Of a stretch of DNA of 64,000 bases, positions 17,517-26,212 are shown piece after piece; position 1 is the stretch's first letter, and every line of letters begins with the position of its first letter. This DNA is from Novosphingopyxis iocasae. Its GTDB lineage: Bacteria > Pseudomonadota > Alphaproteobacteria > Sphingomonadales > Sphingomonadaceae. Below the pieces are notes generated by a model. It searched no databases, was not told the DNA's origin, and saw only the letters and a program-made list of their open reading frames with translations. The stretch is from assembly GCF_014334095.1 (NCBI RefSeq), contig NZ_CP060495.1, positions 1,387,001 to 1,451,000 of the forward strand, in the 5' to 3' direction. Position numbers and translations under genes: made by a program.

Positions 17517-19955
17517 CTAGCCCCCGCGCGCCTGAGCGCGCTTGGTCTTCAGGCTCGCCACCGCGCTGGCCGGGTCGTCCGGCCAATGGTGCTTGGGGTA
17601 ACGCCCGCGCATATCCTTGGCGACGTCCACCCAGCTGCCGCGCCAAAAGGCGGGCAGATCGCGCGTCGTCTGCACCGGGCGGCCCGCCGGGCTGGTCAGC
17701 GAGAGGACAAGCGGCACCGGCGGGCGGCCCACCACGGGATGCTCTGACAGTCCGTAGAAGGCCTGCACCCGCGCCTCCACGGTCGGCCCGGCCTCAGCGG
17801 CATAGTCAATGGCATGGGTGGTGCCGGCGGGCGTGGTGAACTCGGGCGGCGCGGCGGCAGCGATGCGCTGGCTCTCGTCCCAGCCGAGCAGCCCTTCAAG
17901 CGCGCCGTGCAGCGCGCCGCGGTCCAGCGCGTCGAAGCGGGTGACGCCGTCCAGCAGCGGCTCCAGCCACCGGTCCAGCGCCTCCAGCAGCGCAGGCTCG
18001 GTCAGCGCCTCCGATCCGGCGAAGGCGGCGCGGCGGCGCAGCGCCTCGGCCTTCGCGCCCCAGGGCAGCAGCCCGAGGCCATGGCTCCGCACCGCCTCCA
18101 GCAGCGCGGCGCGCACCGCCTGCGGATCGGGCGAATCGTCCTGCCCGCGCCTGAGCGCGATCGCGCCCAGCCGCTCCTCGCGCAGCGCCTCTATGCGGCC
18201 AGCCTTGGCATCGAAACGCACGGTGCGACGCGTCTCGATGCGGCCCACGAACAGCCGCCGCAACTCTTCCTCCTCCACCGGCGCGGCGGAGAGGATGCGC
18301 GCCCCGCCTGCCGCCCCCTGCACGTCGGCCACGGCCAGCCACGCGTGGCGGGCCAGCGGCGATGCGGGATCGAGCCGGAAGCCGCGACCTCCCGCTGCGA
18401 TCCACTCCACTCCGTCGCTGCCCCGCCGCCGCGCCACGCGGTCCGGGAAGGCCAGCGCCACCAGCGCGCCGATCGACAGCGCTTCGTCCTGCCCTGCCGG
18501 CACCAGCGCCGCCCATCGCTTGGCGAGCCCGCGCGCCGCCTCCGCCTTACGCCCGCGTTCGCCGCGCCAGCGCTGCAGCCGCGCCTCCAGGTCCTCGCCG
18601 CGACCGCCCAGTCCGCGCTCCTGGCACAACACCGCGACGCGCGAGCCCTCCTCCGCCTGGCCATGCGCCCCTGCGATGACGAGCATGTGCGCCAGATGCG
18701 GCGGCATCGGCAGCGCAGCCAGCGTCTCGCCATGCGCGGTGATGTGGCCGGTGTCGTCCAGCGCATCGATGGCCTGCAAGGCCTTGCGCGCCTGGGCGAG
18801 CGCGGCGGCGGGCGGCGGGTCGAGCCAGCGCAGCGCAGCCGGGTCGGCCTCGCCCCACTTGGCGCAGTCGAGCACCAGCGGCGATAGGTCGCTCTCCAGG
18901 ATCTCGGGCGGGTCGTACGGGATCAGACCGCCGGTCGCCGCCTCCTCCCACAGCCGGTACGCCGTGCCCGGCGCCTGCCGCGCCGCGCGGCCTGCGCGCT
19001 GGATCGCGCCTGCCCGGCTCACCCGCTCGGTCACCAGCCGCGGCGTGCCCGCCGCCTGGTCGAACCGGGGCCGCCGCGCGAGGCCGCTGTCGACCACGAT
19101 GCGCACGCCATCGATGGTGAGGCTGGTCTCCGCGATGCTGGTGGCGAGGATCACCTTGCGCCGCCCCTCCGGATCGGGCCGGATCGCCGCGCGCTGCTCC
19201 GCCGGATCGAGCGAGCCGTGGAGCGGCAGCACGCGGACGCTGGAAGGCATGCGCTCGGCCAACCGATCCGCCGTCCGATCGATTTCGCCCACGCCCGGCA
19301 GGAAGGCGAGCAGGTCGCCCTCGCGCTCGGCCAGCGCGCGCAGCACGGCGCCCGCCATCTCGTCCTCGATGCGCCGTTCGGCGCGGCGGCCGATATGGAT
19401 CAGCTCCAGCGGATGGCTGCGCCCCTCGCTCTCGATCACCGGGCAGCCATGCATCAGCGCGGAGAAGCGCGCCCCGTCCAGCGTGGCCGACATGGCAAGG
19501 AGGCGCAGGTCCGGCCGGAACGCCCCCTGGGCTTCGAGTGCGAGCGCAAGGCCGAAGTCGCTGTCGAGGCTGCGCTCGTGCACCTCGTCGAACAGCACGG
19601 CGGCGATGCCGGTCAGCTCCGGATCGGCGATGATGCGATTGCGGAAGATACCCTCGGTCAGCACCAGAATGCGCGTGCTCGCGGAGCGCTTCGTGTCCAT
19701 GCGGGTGGCGTATCCAATGGTGTGCCCCACCGGCTCCCCGGCCAGCTCCGCCATGCGTTCCGCCGCCGCGCGCGCCGCCAGCCGCCGCGGGCTGAGCAGC
19801 CAGATCTCGCCGTCGCACCATTCCTCACCGAGCAAGGCGGGCGCTGCCATCGTCGTCTTGCCGGCCCCCGGCGGCGCGACCAGCACGGCATTGGTGCCCG
19901 CGCGCAGCGCCGCCTTCAGATCGGGCAGCACCGCCTCGATCGGCAGCGCGCTCAC
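17517..19955 (-). CDS. hrpB: ATP-dependent helicase HrpB
   Basis: An 812-residue DEAH-type RNA helicase-like protein. Motif I is GAGKTT (near residue 30), motif II is DEVH (a DEAH variant), motif III is SAT, and motif VI is QRAGRAARQ. The HrpB-specific C-terminal domain ends with RGRYPKHHWPDDP. The length is typical for HrpB. The start is a GTG at 19955, overlapping the MATE stop as GTGA; no in-frame ATG fits better, and the protein begins ALPIEAVLPDLKAAL. The two genes are probably cotranscribed. The biological role of HrpB in most bacteria is undefined. Confidence 0.92.
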   Translation of the reverse strand: MSALPIEAVLPDLKAALRAGTNAVLVAPPGAGKTTMAAPALLGEEWCDGEIWLLSPRRLAARAAAERMAELAGEPVGHTIGYATRMDTKRSASTRILVLTEGIFRNRIIADPELTGIAAVLFDEVHERSLDSDFGLALALEAQGAFRPDLRLLAMSATLDGARFSALMHGCPVIESEGRSHPLELIHIGRRAERRIEDEMAGAVLRALAEREGDLLAFLPGVGEIDRTADRLAERMPSSVRVLPLHGSLDPAEQRAAIRPDPEGRRKVILATSIAETSLTIDGVRIVVDSGLARRPRFDQAAGTPRLVTERVSRAGAIQRAGRAARQAPGTAYRLWEEAATGGLIPYDPPEILESDLSPLVLDCAKWGEADPAALRWLDPPPAAALAQARKALQAIDALDDTGHITAHGETLAALPMPPHLAHMLVIAGAHGQAEEGSRVAVLCQERGLGGRGEDLEARLQRWRGERGRKAEAARGLAKRWAALVPAGQDEALSIGALVALAFPDRVARRRGSDGVEWIAAGGRGFRLDPASPLARHAWLAVADVQGAAGGARILSAAPVEEEELRRLFVGRIETRRTVRFDAKAGRIEALREERLGAIALRRGQDDSPDPQAVRAALLEAVRSHGLGLLPWGAKAEALRRRAAFAGSEALTEPALLEALDRWLEPLLDGVTRFDALDRGALHGALEGLLGWDESQRIAAAAPPEFTTPAGTTHAIDYAAEAGPTVEARVQAFYGLSEHPVVGRPPVPLVLSLTSPAGRPVQTTRDLPAFWRGSWVDVAKDMRGRYPKHHWPDDPASAVASLKTKRAQARGG

Positions 19956-21346
19956 GCCTCGCTCGTCGTCAGGCCGAGCCTTTCGCGCAGGAACCAGCGT
20001 CCGCACATCAGCACCGCTGTCGCCGCGAGCCCGCCCGCGAGGCCTAGCCACACCCCGACCCCGTCGAGGCCTGCATGGAACGCCAGGAACCAGCCCAGCG
20101 CGAAGCCGATCGCCCAGTATCCCAGCGCTGCGAAGACCATCGGCACCCGCGTGTCCTGGATGCCGCGCAGCAGCCCTGCCCCCACCGCCTGCAGCGAATC
20201 CACCAGCTGGAACAGGGCGGCCACGCCAAGGAAGGCGACCGCGAGCCGGTACACCTCGGCATCTTCTGGCGTCACCGGCTGCACGAACAGCCCGACCAGC
20301 GGACCGGGGATCAGCCACATCAGCGCCGAGGAGAAAGCCGCCGAAGCAAGGCCCAGTGCCAGCGCCACCTTGCCGACGCGCGAAAGGCCGGCAGGATCGC
20401 GCCGCCCGTGGAAGATGCCCGCGCGCACCGTCGCCGCTTGCCCGATCGACAGCGGCACCATGAAGGCGAGCGCGGCGATCTGGATGGCGACGCTATGAGC
20501 GGCGAGCGAGGCGCGGCCGATCAGGCCCATGAGGAACACCGCGGCGGAGAACACGGTCACTTCCATCGCATAGGTGCAGGCGATCGGCAGGCCCACGGCG
20601 AAGATGGCGCGAAAGCGCGGCCAGTCGGGCCGCCAGAAGTTGCCGAACAGGCGATAACGGCGGAAGCGGCGTACACCGGTCACCACGAGCGCGCCGCCGA
20701 GGCCGAGGACGAGCTGCGACAGTGCGTTCGCGATCGCCGCGCCCTCTAGGCCGAGTTCGGGCAGGCCCAGATGACCGAACACCAGCGCCCAGCAAGCAAC
20801 CGCGTTGAAGATCAGCCCCACCGCCATGATGTAGACGCCCCACATCGGGCGCTCCAGCGCCGTGACATAGTAGCGCAGGATCAGGCCGACGAGCCAGGGG
20901 AACAGCCCCCACATCGCGATACGCACGAACGGCGCGGCGGCGGCGGAAAGATCGGCGGTCTGGCCGAGGGCGAGGAAGATGGCCTCCGCATTCCAAAGGA
21001 TCGCCCAGACGGGCACGCAGATGGCGGCGGAAGCCCAGATCGCCTGACGCACCGTGCGGCGCACATCGCGCACACTGTTCGCGCGCCGTCCATATTCCGC
21101 CGCGATCAGCGGAGAGGCGGCGGTGACCAGCCCCATGCAGAACACGCCGAACACCCAATAGAGGTTCACGCCGAGCGCCGCCGCGGCCAGCGCATCGACG
21201 TCGTAACGTCCGAGGATGACCACATCGGTGGTGTTGATCGCCGCCTGCGCCAGATTGCCGATAACGAGCGGCAGCGCCAGGCGCAGCGTCATGAGGCCTT
21301 CGCGCCGGAACGATCCGGCGGGGCGGGTGGCAGCGATGTCGTTCAT
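19952..21346 (-). CDS. MATE family efflux transporter
   Basis: A 464-residue multidrug/toxin extrusion protein with twelve hydrophobic helices in two six-helix halves. It exports cationic compounds using a Na+ or H+ gradient. The N terminus LALPLVIGNLAQAAINTTDVVILGR matches NorM-type members, and the repeated half begins near IFAVGLPIACTYAMEV. It lies ten bases downstream of the prenyl synthase start and is coupled to hrpB downstream. The substrate is not predictable. Confidence 0.9.
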   Translation of the reverse strand: MNDIAATRPAGSFRREGLMTLRLALPLVIGNLAQAAINTTDVVILGRYDVDALAAAALGVNLYWVFGVFCMGLVTAASPLIAAEYGRRANSVRDVRRTVRQAIWASAAICVPVWAILWNAEAIFLALGQTADLSAAAAPFVRIAMWGLFPWLVGLILRYYVTALERPMWGVYIMAVGLIFNAVACWALVFGHLGLPELGLEGAAIANALSQLVLGLGGALVVTGVRRFRRYRLFGNFWRPDWPRFRAIFAVGLPIACTYAMEVTVFSAAVFLMGLIGRASLAAHSVAIQIAALAFMVPLSIGQAATVRAGIFHGRRDPAGLSRVGKVALALGLASAAFSSALMWLIPGPLVGLFVQPVTPEDAEVYRLAVAFLGVAALFQLVDSLQAVGAGLLRGIQDTRVPMVFAALGYWAIGFALGWFLAFHAGLDGVGVWLGLAGGLAATAVLMCGRWFLRERLGLTTSEA

Positions 21347-21355
21347 GTCCGGCGC

Positions 21356-22369
21356 CTAATAGGCGCGGCTGATCGCGAACTCCACCGCCTCGGTGAGCGC
21401 CGATTTGGCCGGCCCTGCCGGGAACGCCGCGATGGCATCGATCGCGCGCTGGCCGTAATGGCGCGCCCGGTCGATGCTGTCCGAAATGGCATCGTGCCGT
21501 TCGATCAGCCGGGTTGCGTGCGCCAGATCCTCATCGGACACGCGCCGTCCGGCCATCGCCTCACGCCAGAACGCCTGCTCTTCCGCGTCACCGCGCGCAA
21601 AGGCGAGGATGACAGGAAGCGTGATCTTTCCGTCGCGGAAATCATCGCCGACACCCTTGCCCATTGTTGCGCTGTCCGAGGCGTAATCGATCGCGTCGTC
21701 GACCAGCTGAAAGGCGACGCCGAGATTGCGGCCGTAGCGATCCAGCGCCTCTTCCACGGCGTTGTCGCGCTCGGCGACCACCGCGGCGATGCGGCAAGCG
21801 GCGGCGAACAGCGCCGCCGTCTTCGCGCCGATGATATCGAGATAATGCTCCTCACTCGTCGCCAGCTGGCGCTGCGCAGTAAGCTGATCCACCTCGCCCT
21901 CGGCGATGACGGCAGAGGCATTGCTGAGGATCTTGAGTACTTTCAGCGAGCCATCCTCGACCATCAGTTCGAAACTGCGCGAAAACAGGAAGTCGCCCAC
22001 CAAAACGGCTGCCGGGTTGCCGAAAATGAGGTTCGCGGCGGTCTTGCCCCGGCGCATGTCCGACCCGTCAACGACGTCGTCGTGCAGCAACGTCGCGGTG
22101 TGGATGAACTCCACCGACGCGGCAAGCTTGTGATGCCGGTCCCCCGGATAATCGAGCAGCGCCGCGCAGGCGAGCGTCAGCATGGGACGCAGCCGCTTGC
22201 CGCCGCCCGCGATCAGGTGGCCGGCCAGTTCAGGTATCAATGGAATGTCCGATTGCATGCGATCCAGGATCACGCTGTTCACGCGATTCATGTCGCTGGC
22301 GACAAGCGCCATCATCGGTTCCAGGGAGGCCGCACGGCCCGGTTTCAGCAGATGAACGTTCGCGGCCAT
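21356..22369 (-). CDS. ispB: Polyprenyl diphosphate synthase (octaprenyl/long-chain)
   Basis: A 337-residue trans-prenyltransferase that extends allylic diphosphates with isopentenyl diphosphate, probably to make the ubiquinone side chain. Both aspartate-rich motifs are present: the first in LLHDDVVDGSDMRRG and the second in QLVDDAIDYASD. GGGKRLRP binds diphosphate. Small residues before the first motif (HTATL) favour a long product; the chain length is inferred. I chose the ATG at 22369; the frame also has a TTG at 22408. Confidence 0.9.
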   Translation of the reverse strand: MAANVHLLKPGRAASLEPMMALVASDMNRVNSVILDRMQSDIPLIPELAGHLIAGGGKRLRPMLTLACAALLDYPGDRHHKLAASVEFIHTATLLHDDVVDGSDMRRGKTAANLIFGNPAAVLVGDFLFSRSFELMVEDGSLKVLKILSNASAVIAEGEVDQLTAQRQLATSEEHYLDIIGAKTAALFAAACRIAAVVAERDNAVEEALDRYGRNLGVAFQLVDDAIDYASDSATMGKGVGDDFRDGKITLPVILAFARGDAEEQAFWREAMAGRRVSDEDLAHATRLIERHDAISDSIDRARHYGQRAIDAIAAFPAGPAKSALTEAVEFAISRAY

Positions 22370-22454
22370 GTCAGGACGGGATTTGGCAAGTTGCGCGCAC
22401 TTGCGCAAGAGGGCGCGCGCCTTTCCGGAACCGCACCGGCAATGTCCGCGTCGT

Positions 22455-22787
22455 TCAAGCTATATGCAGGAGGCTTTCGCCTGCCTTCAGTTTCTCCAGC
22501 ATGTCCGAAAGCCGGGTCGCCATGTCCTGCAGCGTGACCGCCGCGATCCGCTCGCTCGCCGGTTCGCGCGAACGCAGCATCTGGGCGATTGCGAGCTGCA
22601 TCTGTGTGATGTGATCGATCTTCTGCAAGCTCTTCATGTGCCGCCGAAGGGTTTCCGGATCGCTGCCCAAATCATAGGCCAGATTGCCGAGCAGCCGGGT
22701 GATGTTCACCAGCTCCTCCGCCAGCACGATATCGAGCAGCGCATCTTCGGAGCTAGGTTCTGCCCTAATGGGTTCCATATAGCTCAT
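22455..22787 (-). CDS. Small helical chemotaxis protein with DxxxQ motif (CheT/CheZ-like candidate)
   Basis: A 110-residue all-helical protein encoded as the last che gene, with its ATG overlapping the stop of the upstream cheB2 gene (ATGA). Residues 58-62 read DHITQ, giving the D-x-x-x-Q spacing of the CheZ active site (DLTGQ), on a long helix SLQKIDHITQMQLAIAQML. CheT of Sinorhizobium meliloti is, to my knowledge, a similarly small product of the end of the che operon with a DxxxQ motif that promotes CheY dephosphorylation. I infer a comparable signal-termination role. The overall sequence similarity is too low for me to be sure. Leucine-rich flanks could dimerise as a four-helix bundle. 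Confidence 0.6.
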   Translation of the reverse strand: MSYMEPIRAEPSSEDALLDIVLAEELVNITRLLGNLAYDLGSDPETLRRHMKSLQKIDHITQMQLAIAQMLRSREPASERIAAVTLQDMATRLSDMLEKLKAGESLLHIA

Positions 22788-23785
22788 TTGGATAGCAGTC
22801 CGATCAGCGTTTTGGTCAGGTCCGCGGGCTTGACTTCCTGCGATGCAAAGCCGCGTTCCAGCGTGTATCCGCCGCCCGCATTGGCCGAGATGCAATGTCC
22901 GCGCACGCCCGAGATCGCGTTCGCGCCGCCTTTGGCGTCATCGCTGTCGGACAGCAACAGACCCACGGTATCGACCGTGGCAGCCTTGGCGGCTGACGCA
23001 AAGAGCAGCGAAATGGACGGGCGCTCGCCAGCCACGGGATCGCGCGGCAGCAGTTTCAACTGCCCATCGGGCCAAGCTGAAACGACCATGTGGGCCTCTC
23101 CCTGCGGTGCAAAATAGATCGTTCCTTTTTCAATCGGCATATCGGCATCGGCAACCAGGACACGCGGCGCGATCTGGCTGTCGAGCTTCTCCGCCATGCC
23201 CTGCACCATCCCCGGCTCCAGATGCTGTACGACCAGCATGGGCGGGCAGTCTTCGGGCATCTGCTCGAACAGGTTGAATAGCGACTGCGTGCCCGATGCA
23301 TCGGCACCGACAACCGTCAGGCGGCCGTTCCAGTTGATGGGTGCGGATTTGCCCGTGCTTTTCGCACCGCCCACGGTGGGCAGCCGTGCGTTCTTCGCAG
23401 TGCCGATGATCTTGCCCAGTTTGGCGATGATCGCATCCAACTCCTTGGGGGCGGCAACCTTGGGCTTGGGCAGACAGGCGACCGCACCGAGGCGCAGGGC
23501 CTCGATCGATTCGGATGCGCCATCGGTCGTGCGGGTGGAGAACATGATCACCGGCATCGGCTTGTTCTCCATGATCTCCTTCAGATATTCGAGGCCGCTC
23601 ATTCCGGGCATCTCGATATCGAGCGTCATCACTTCCGGCTTGAGCGACTGAACCATCTCACGGGCTTCGGCAGCGCCGTCCGCCAGCCCGACAATCTCCA
23701 CGCCCGGCACACGCTCCAGCGCGCCGCACAAAAGCGCGCGCATGGTAAGCGAGTCGTCGACGACAAGGACTTTGGTGCGGGCCAT
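22784..23785 (-). CDS. CheB-like protein with degenerate methylesterase active site
   Basis: A 333-residue protein with the CheB layout: an N-terminal receiver (Asp56 in TLDIEMPGMSG and lysine in CLPKPK) and a C-terminal methylesterase-like domain from about residue 155. Where CheB has the catalytic serine in GASTGG, this protein reads GADASG (residues 160-165), placing Asp162 at the nucleophile position. His188 in VVQHLEPGM is kept. The GMGxDG loop is replaced by SDSDDA, keeping an aspartate at about 283. Methylesterase activity is therefore unlikely. A phosphorylation-dependent scaffold or sink is more plausible. A second, intact CheB lies four genes upstream in the same operon. The stop overlaps the next gene's start. 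Confidence 0.85.
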   Translation of the reverse strand: MARTKVLVVDDSLTMRALLCGALERVPGVEIVGLADGAAEAREMVQSLKPEVMTLDIEMPGMSGLEYLKEIMENKPMPVIMFSTRTTDGASESIEALRLGAVACLPKPKVAAPKELDAIIAKLGKIIGTAKNARLPTVGGAKSTGKSAPINWNGRLTVVGADASGTQSLFNLFEQMPEDCPPMLVVQHLEPGMVQGMAEKLDSQIAPRVLVADADMPIEKGTIYFAPQGEAHMVVSAWPDGQLKLLPRDPVAGERPSISLLFASAAKAATVDTVGLLLSDSDDAKGGANAISGVRGHCISANAGGGYTLERGFASQEVKPADLTKTLIGLLSK

Positions 23786-23790
23786 GAAAC

Positions 23791-24240
23791 TTACTCCGGA
23801 TGGGATGCCGCACCGTGCGGCAATTGCTCGACGAGACGCTCGAGCGACAATACGAGGATCAGACGTTCGTCGATGTTGACGAGACCTTCGAGGAACCTGG
23901 CGGCGATGGTGTCGCCCATGTTGGGCAATGGCTGCAGACCATCCTCGCTAACGGTAACGATGTCGTTAACCGCATCGACGATGATGCCCTGCAGCTGCTC
24001 GCCGATCTGGACGACGATGATCACATGGCGCGCGGTGGTATCGGTCGTGCCCCAGTTCAGCCGATGGCGCAGGTCCAGCACCGGCAGTACGACGCCGCGA
24101 AGATTTACCACGCCGCGGACATATTCCGGAACGTTGGGAAGCGGCGTTGCGGGCGACCATGCGCGGATTTCCCGAATGGCCATGATATCGATACCGAGCA
24201 CCTGATCGCTCAGCTGAAAGGTGATAAGTTGGCGGCTCAT
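23791..24240 (-). CDS. cheW: Chemotaxis coupling protein CheW
   Basis: A 149-residue CheW adaptor linking receptors to CheA. The fold is two beta-barrel subdomains; typical segments are ITFQLSDQVLGIDIMAIREI, NVPEYVRGVVNLRGVVLPVLDLR and GIIVDAVNDIVTV. The ATG at 24240 is chosen because in-frame upstream residues are not family-like, and GAGGA lies a little upstream. It sits between cheY and the degenerate cheB. Confidence 0.95.
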   Translation of the reverse strand: MSRQLITFQLSDQVLGIDIMAIREIRAWSPATPLPNVPEYVRGVVNLRGVVLPVLDLRHRLNWGTTDTTARHVIIVVQIGEQLQGIIVDAVNDIVTVSEDGLQPLPNMGDTIAARFLEGLVNIDERLILVLSLERLVEQLPHGAASHPE

Positions 24241-24263
24241 TTTAGATGTCCTCTTCAATCGGC

Positions 24264-24626
24264 TCAATGCATCACGCGGCGAAGCGCGGAGGCCAGCTTT
24301 TCGGGATCGAACGGCTTGACGATCCAGCCGGTGGCACCGGCATTGCGCGCGCGCTGTTTCTTCTCGTCGGAGCTTTCGGTGGTCAGCACCAGAATGGGCA
24401 TTTCCCGCTCGCCTTCGCCGCGCACGCGCTCGATCAGCCCGAAACCGTCTAGGCGCGGCATGTTGATATCGGTGATCATGACGTCCGGCTTAATGCTGCC
24501 CAGCTTTTCCAGAGCGTCGATGCCATCTTCGGCTTCGATCACATGATAGCCGAGATCGTCAAGCGCAGCGCGCAGCAGCATGCGCATGCTGGGCGAATCA
24601 TCGACGGTTAGAATGGACTTCTGCAC
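24264..24626 (-). CDS. cheY: Chemotaxis response regulator CheY
   Basis: A 120-residue single receiver domain. The acidic pocket DD (residues 9-10) and phospho-acceptor Asp53 in ITDINMPRLDG are present, with the signalling Thr near 83 in VLTTESS and the conserved lysine in WIVKPFD. It would be phosphorylated by CheA and act on the flagellar switch. Note that the FliM in this window lacks a recognisable CheY-docking peptide. It lies between cheD and cheW. Confidence 0.95.
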   Translation of the reverse strand: MQKSILTVDDSPSMRMLLRAALDDLGYHVIEAEDGIDALEKLGSIKPDVMITDINMPRLDGFGLIERVRGEGEREMPILVLTTESSDEKKQRARNAGATGWIVKPFDPEKLASALRRVMH

Positions 24627-24650
24627 GGGCTAGCTCCTTGACGGCATTCA

Positions 24651-25202
24651 TCAGAAAAGTTCGACATCGCCGATGGAAACCGGCTTTGCGGGTGGAGTGG
24701 GGACTTGCGCTGCAACGCGAGAAAGCTGGACATCCTCAACCTTGCGACATCGCGCGAGGCCCAGAGCAGCGCGGAACTGGACGCGCCTCGCCGCACTGCC
24801 GCCCACATCTTCGCCCACCAGCGGAATACCTTCGGCCTTCAAAAAAGCGCGGGCGAAGGCGATATTGTCCCCGCCGATATCGCTGTAATGCGCGTTCATC
24901 GTGGCACCGCCGAAAATCCGGGCCTTCATACGGCTGCGCATGGCGCCATGGGCCATCATTTCGTTGATCAGCATTTCCATGGCATGCACACCATAACGCT
25001 GCATCGACGCCGCGTTTTCGACCTTGCCGTGTGCCAGCAGATAATGGTTGATCCCGCCCACCCGCGCGAACGGATCGTAAAGACAGGCCGCGACGCAGCT
25101 TCCCAGCAACGTCGTGAGCACGATTTCGGGATCGCGGGAAACGCGGGTTTCTCCCTGCGATACGTTCACGGACCGAAAGGATGTTTCAGCGCCGCTCGTC
25201 AT
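24651..25202 (-). CDS. cheD: Chemoreceptor glutamine deamidase CheD
   Basis: A 183-residue CheD that deamidates receptor glutamines. The catalytic cysteine lies in TTLLGSCVAACLYD and the histidine in GGINHYLLA, with the threonine of the triad just ahead. FGGATM and GRRV-like ARRVQF segments are also as in the family. I set the start at the ATG 25202, which overlaps the cheB stop (ATGA); an ATG three codons upstream is equally open. It has a longer C-terminal tail than the minimal enzyme. Confidence 0.93.
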   Translation of the reverse strand: MTSGAETSFRSVNVSQGETRVSRDPEIVLTTLLGSCVAACLYDPFARVGGINHYLLAHGKVENAASMQRYGVHAMEMLINEMMAHGAMRSRMKARIFGGATMNAHYSDIGGDNIAFARAFLKAEGIPLVGEDVGGSAARRVQFRAALGLARCRKVEDVQLSRVAAQVPTPPAKPVSIGDVELF

Positions 25203-26212
25203 GCCGAACATTCCTTCATCAGCTGCGCTGCAATTCTATTCAGCGAAAGCTGCATGGTGACGGCCCCCATGCGATGGGCCTCAGCGGGCATGCCGTAGAC
25301 CACCGAGGTGGCCTGATCCTGGCCGACCGTGGCCGACCCGGCATCGCGCATCGCCTTTAGCCCAACGGCGCCATCCGCGCCCATTCCGGTGAGAATGGCG
25401 CCCGTCGCGGCGGCACCGGCGTGGCGCGCCACGGAAGAGAACAATCGGTCGACCGACGGGCGGTGACCGCTCACCCGGTCTCCCTGCACCAGACGGCAAT
25501 GGAAACGCCCCGGCACGCCGGCGATCTCCAGATGATTTTCGCCGCCGGGCGCCAGATAAACCTTGCCGGTCGTCAATGGTGACCCGGCCCTGGCTTCTTC
25601 CACCTTGGGCTTGGACAGCCGATCCAGCCGGGCGGCGAAGCTTGCCGTGAACGTGGCGGGCATGTGCTGCACGATCATCGTCGGCGGGCAATTTTCGGGG
25701 AAGCCGCGCAGCAGCTCGATCAGCGCCTCGACGCCGCCCGTGGAAGCCCCGATCGCGATCAACGCGTCGGACCGCGGACGGAACGTGTCGCCCACCTGCG
25801 CGGGTTTCTGGACGCTGCTTGCAAGCCGCCGTGAAGAGGCCGCAGCCTTCACCGTATCGGCCAGGCTGGTGCTGCCGGTGTCGCTCAGGATTGCCTTGTC
25901 GACACAGTCGAATGCGCCCAGCTCCAGAGCTGCCAGGGTGGCGTCCGCACCGCGCGAAGTGAGCGTGGACAGCATCACCACCGGCATCGGCCGCAGCCGC
26001 ATCAGTCGCTCCAGAAAGTTGATGCCGTCCATGCCCGGCATTTCCACGTCGAGCGTAATCACATCCGGATCCAGACTCTTGATGATCTGGCGGGCGGACG
26101 TAACGTCGCAGGCCGTACCGACCACCTCGATCTCCGGGTCCTGCTGCAGCGTATGCGAGACCAGGCTGCGCATGACAAAGGAGTCGTCGATAACGACTGC
26201 ACGTACGGTCAT
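25199..26212 (-). CDS. cheB: Protein-glutamate methylesterase CheB
   Basis: A 337-residue methylesterase/deamidase that resets receptors after activation. Receiver Asp55 is in TLDVEMPGMDG. The catalytic triad is intact: Ser157 in GASTGG, His183 in VQHMP and the aspartate in LTGMGADG. The receiver lysine is followed by Ala rather than the usual Pro. The ATG overlaps the cheR stop and its own stop overlaps the cheD start, so the three are translationally coupled. Confidence 0.95.
   Translation of the reverse strand: MTVRAVVIDDSFVMRSLVSHTLQQDPEIEVVGTACDVTSARQIIKSLDPDVITLDVEMPGMDGINFLERLMRLRPMPVVMLSTLTSRGADATLAALELGAFDCVDKAILSDTGSTSLADTVKAAASSRRLASSVQKPAQVGDTFRPRSDALIAIGASTGGVEALIELLRGFPENCPPTMIVQHMPATFTASFAARLDRLSKPKVEEARAGSPLTTGKVYLAPGGENHLEIAGVPGRFHCRLVQGDRVSGHRPSVDRLFSSVARHAGAAATGAILTGMGADGAVGLKAMRDAGSATVGQDQATSVVYGMPAEAHRMGAVTMQLSLNRIAAQLMKECSA

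Noticed and set aside
17809-20463. Long plus-strand open frame antisense to hrpB
   Set aside because: Low-complexity Ser/Arg-rich translation with no recognisable domain, directly opposite conserved helicase codons.
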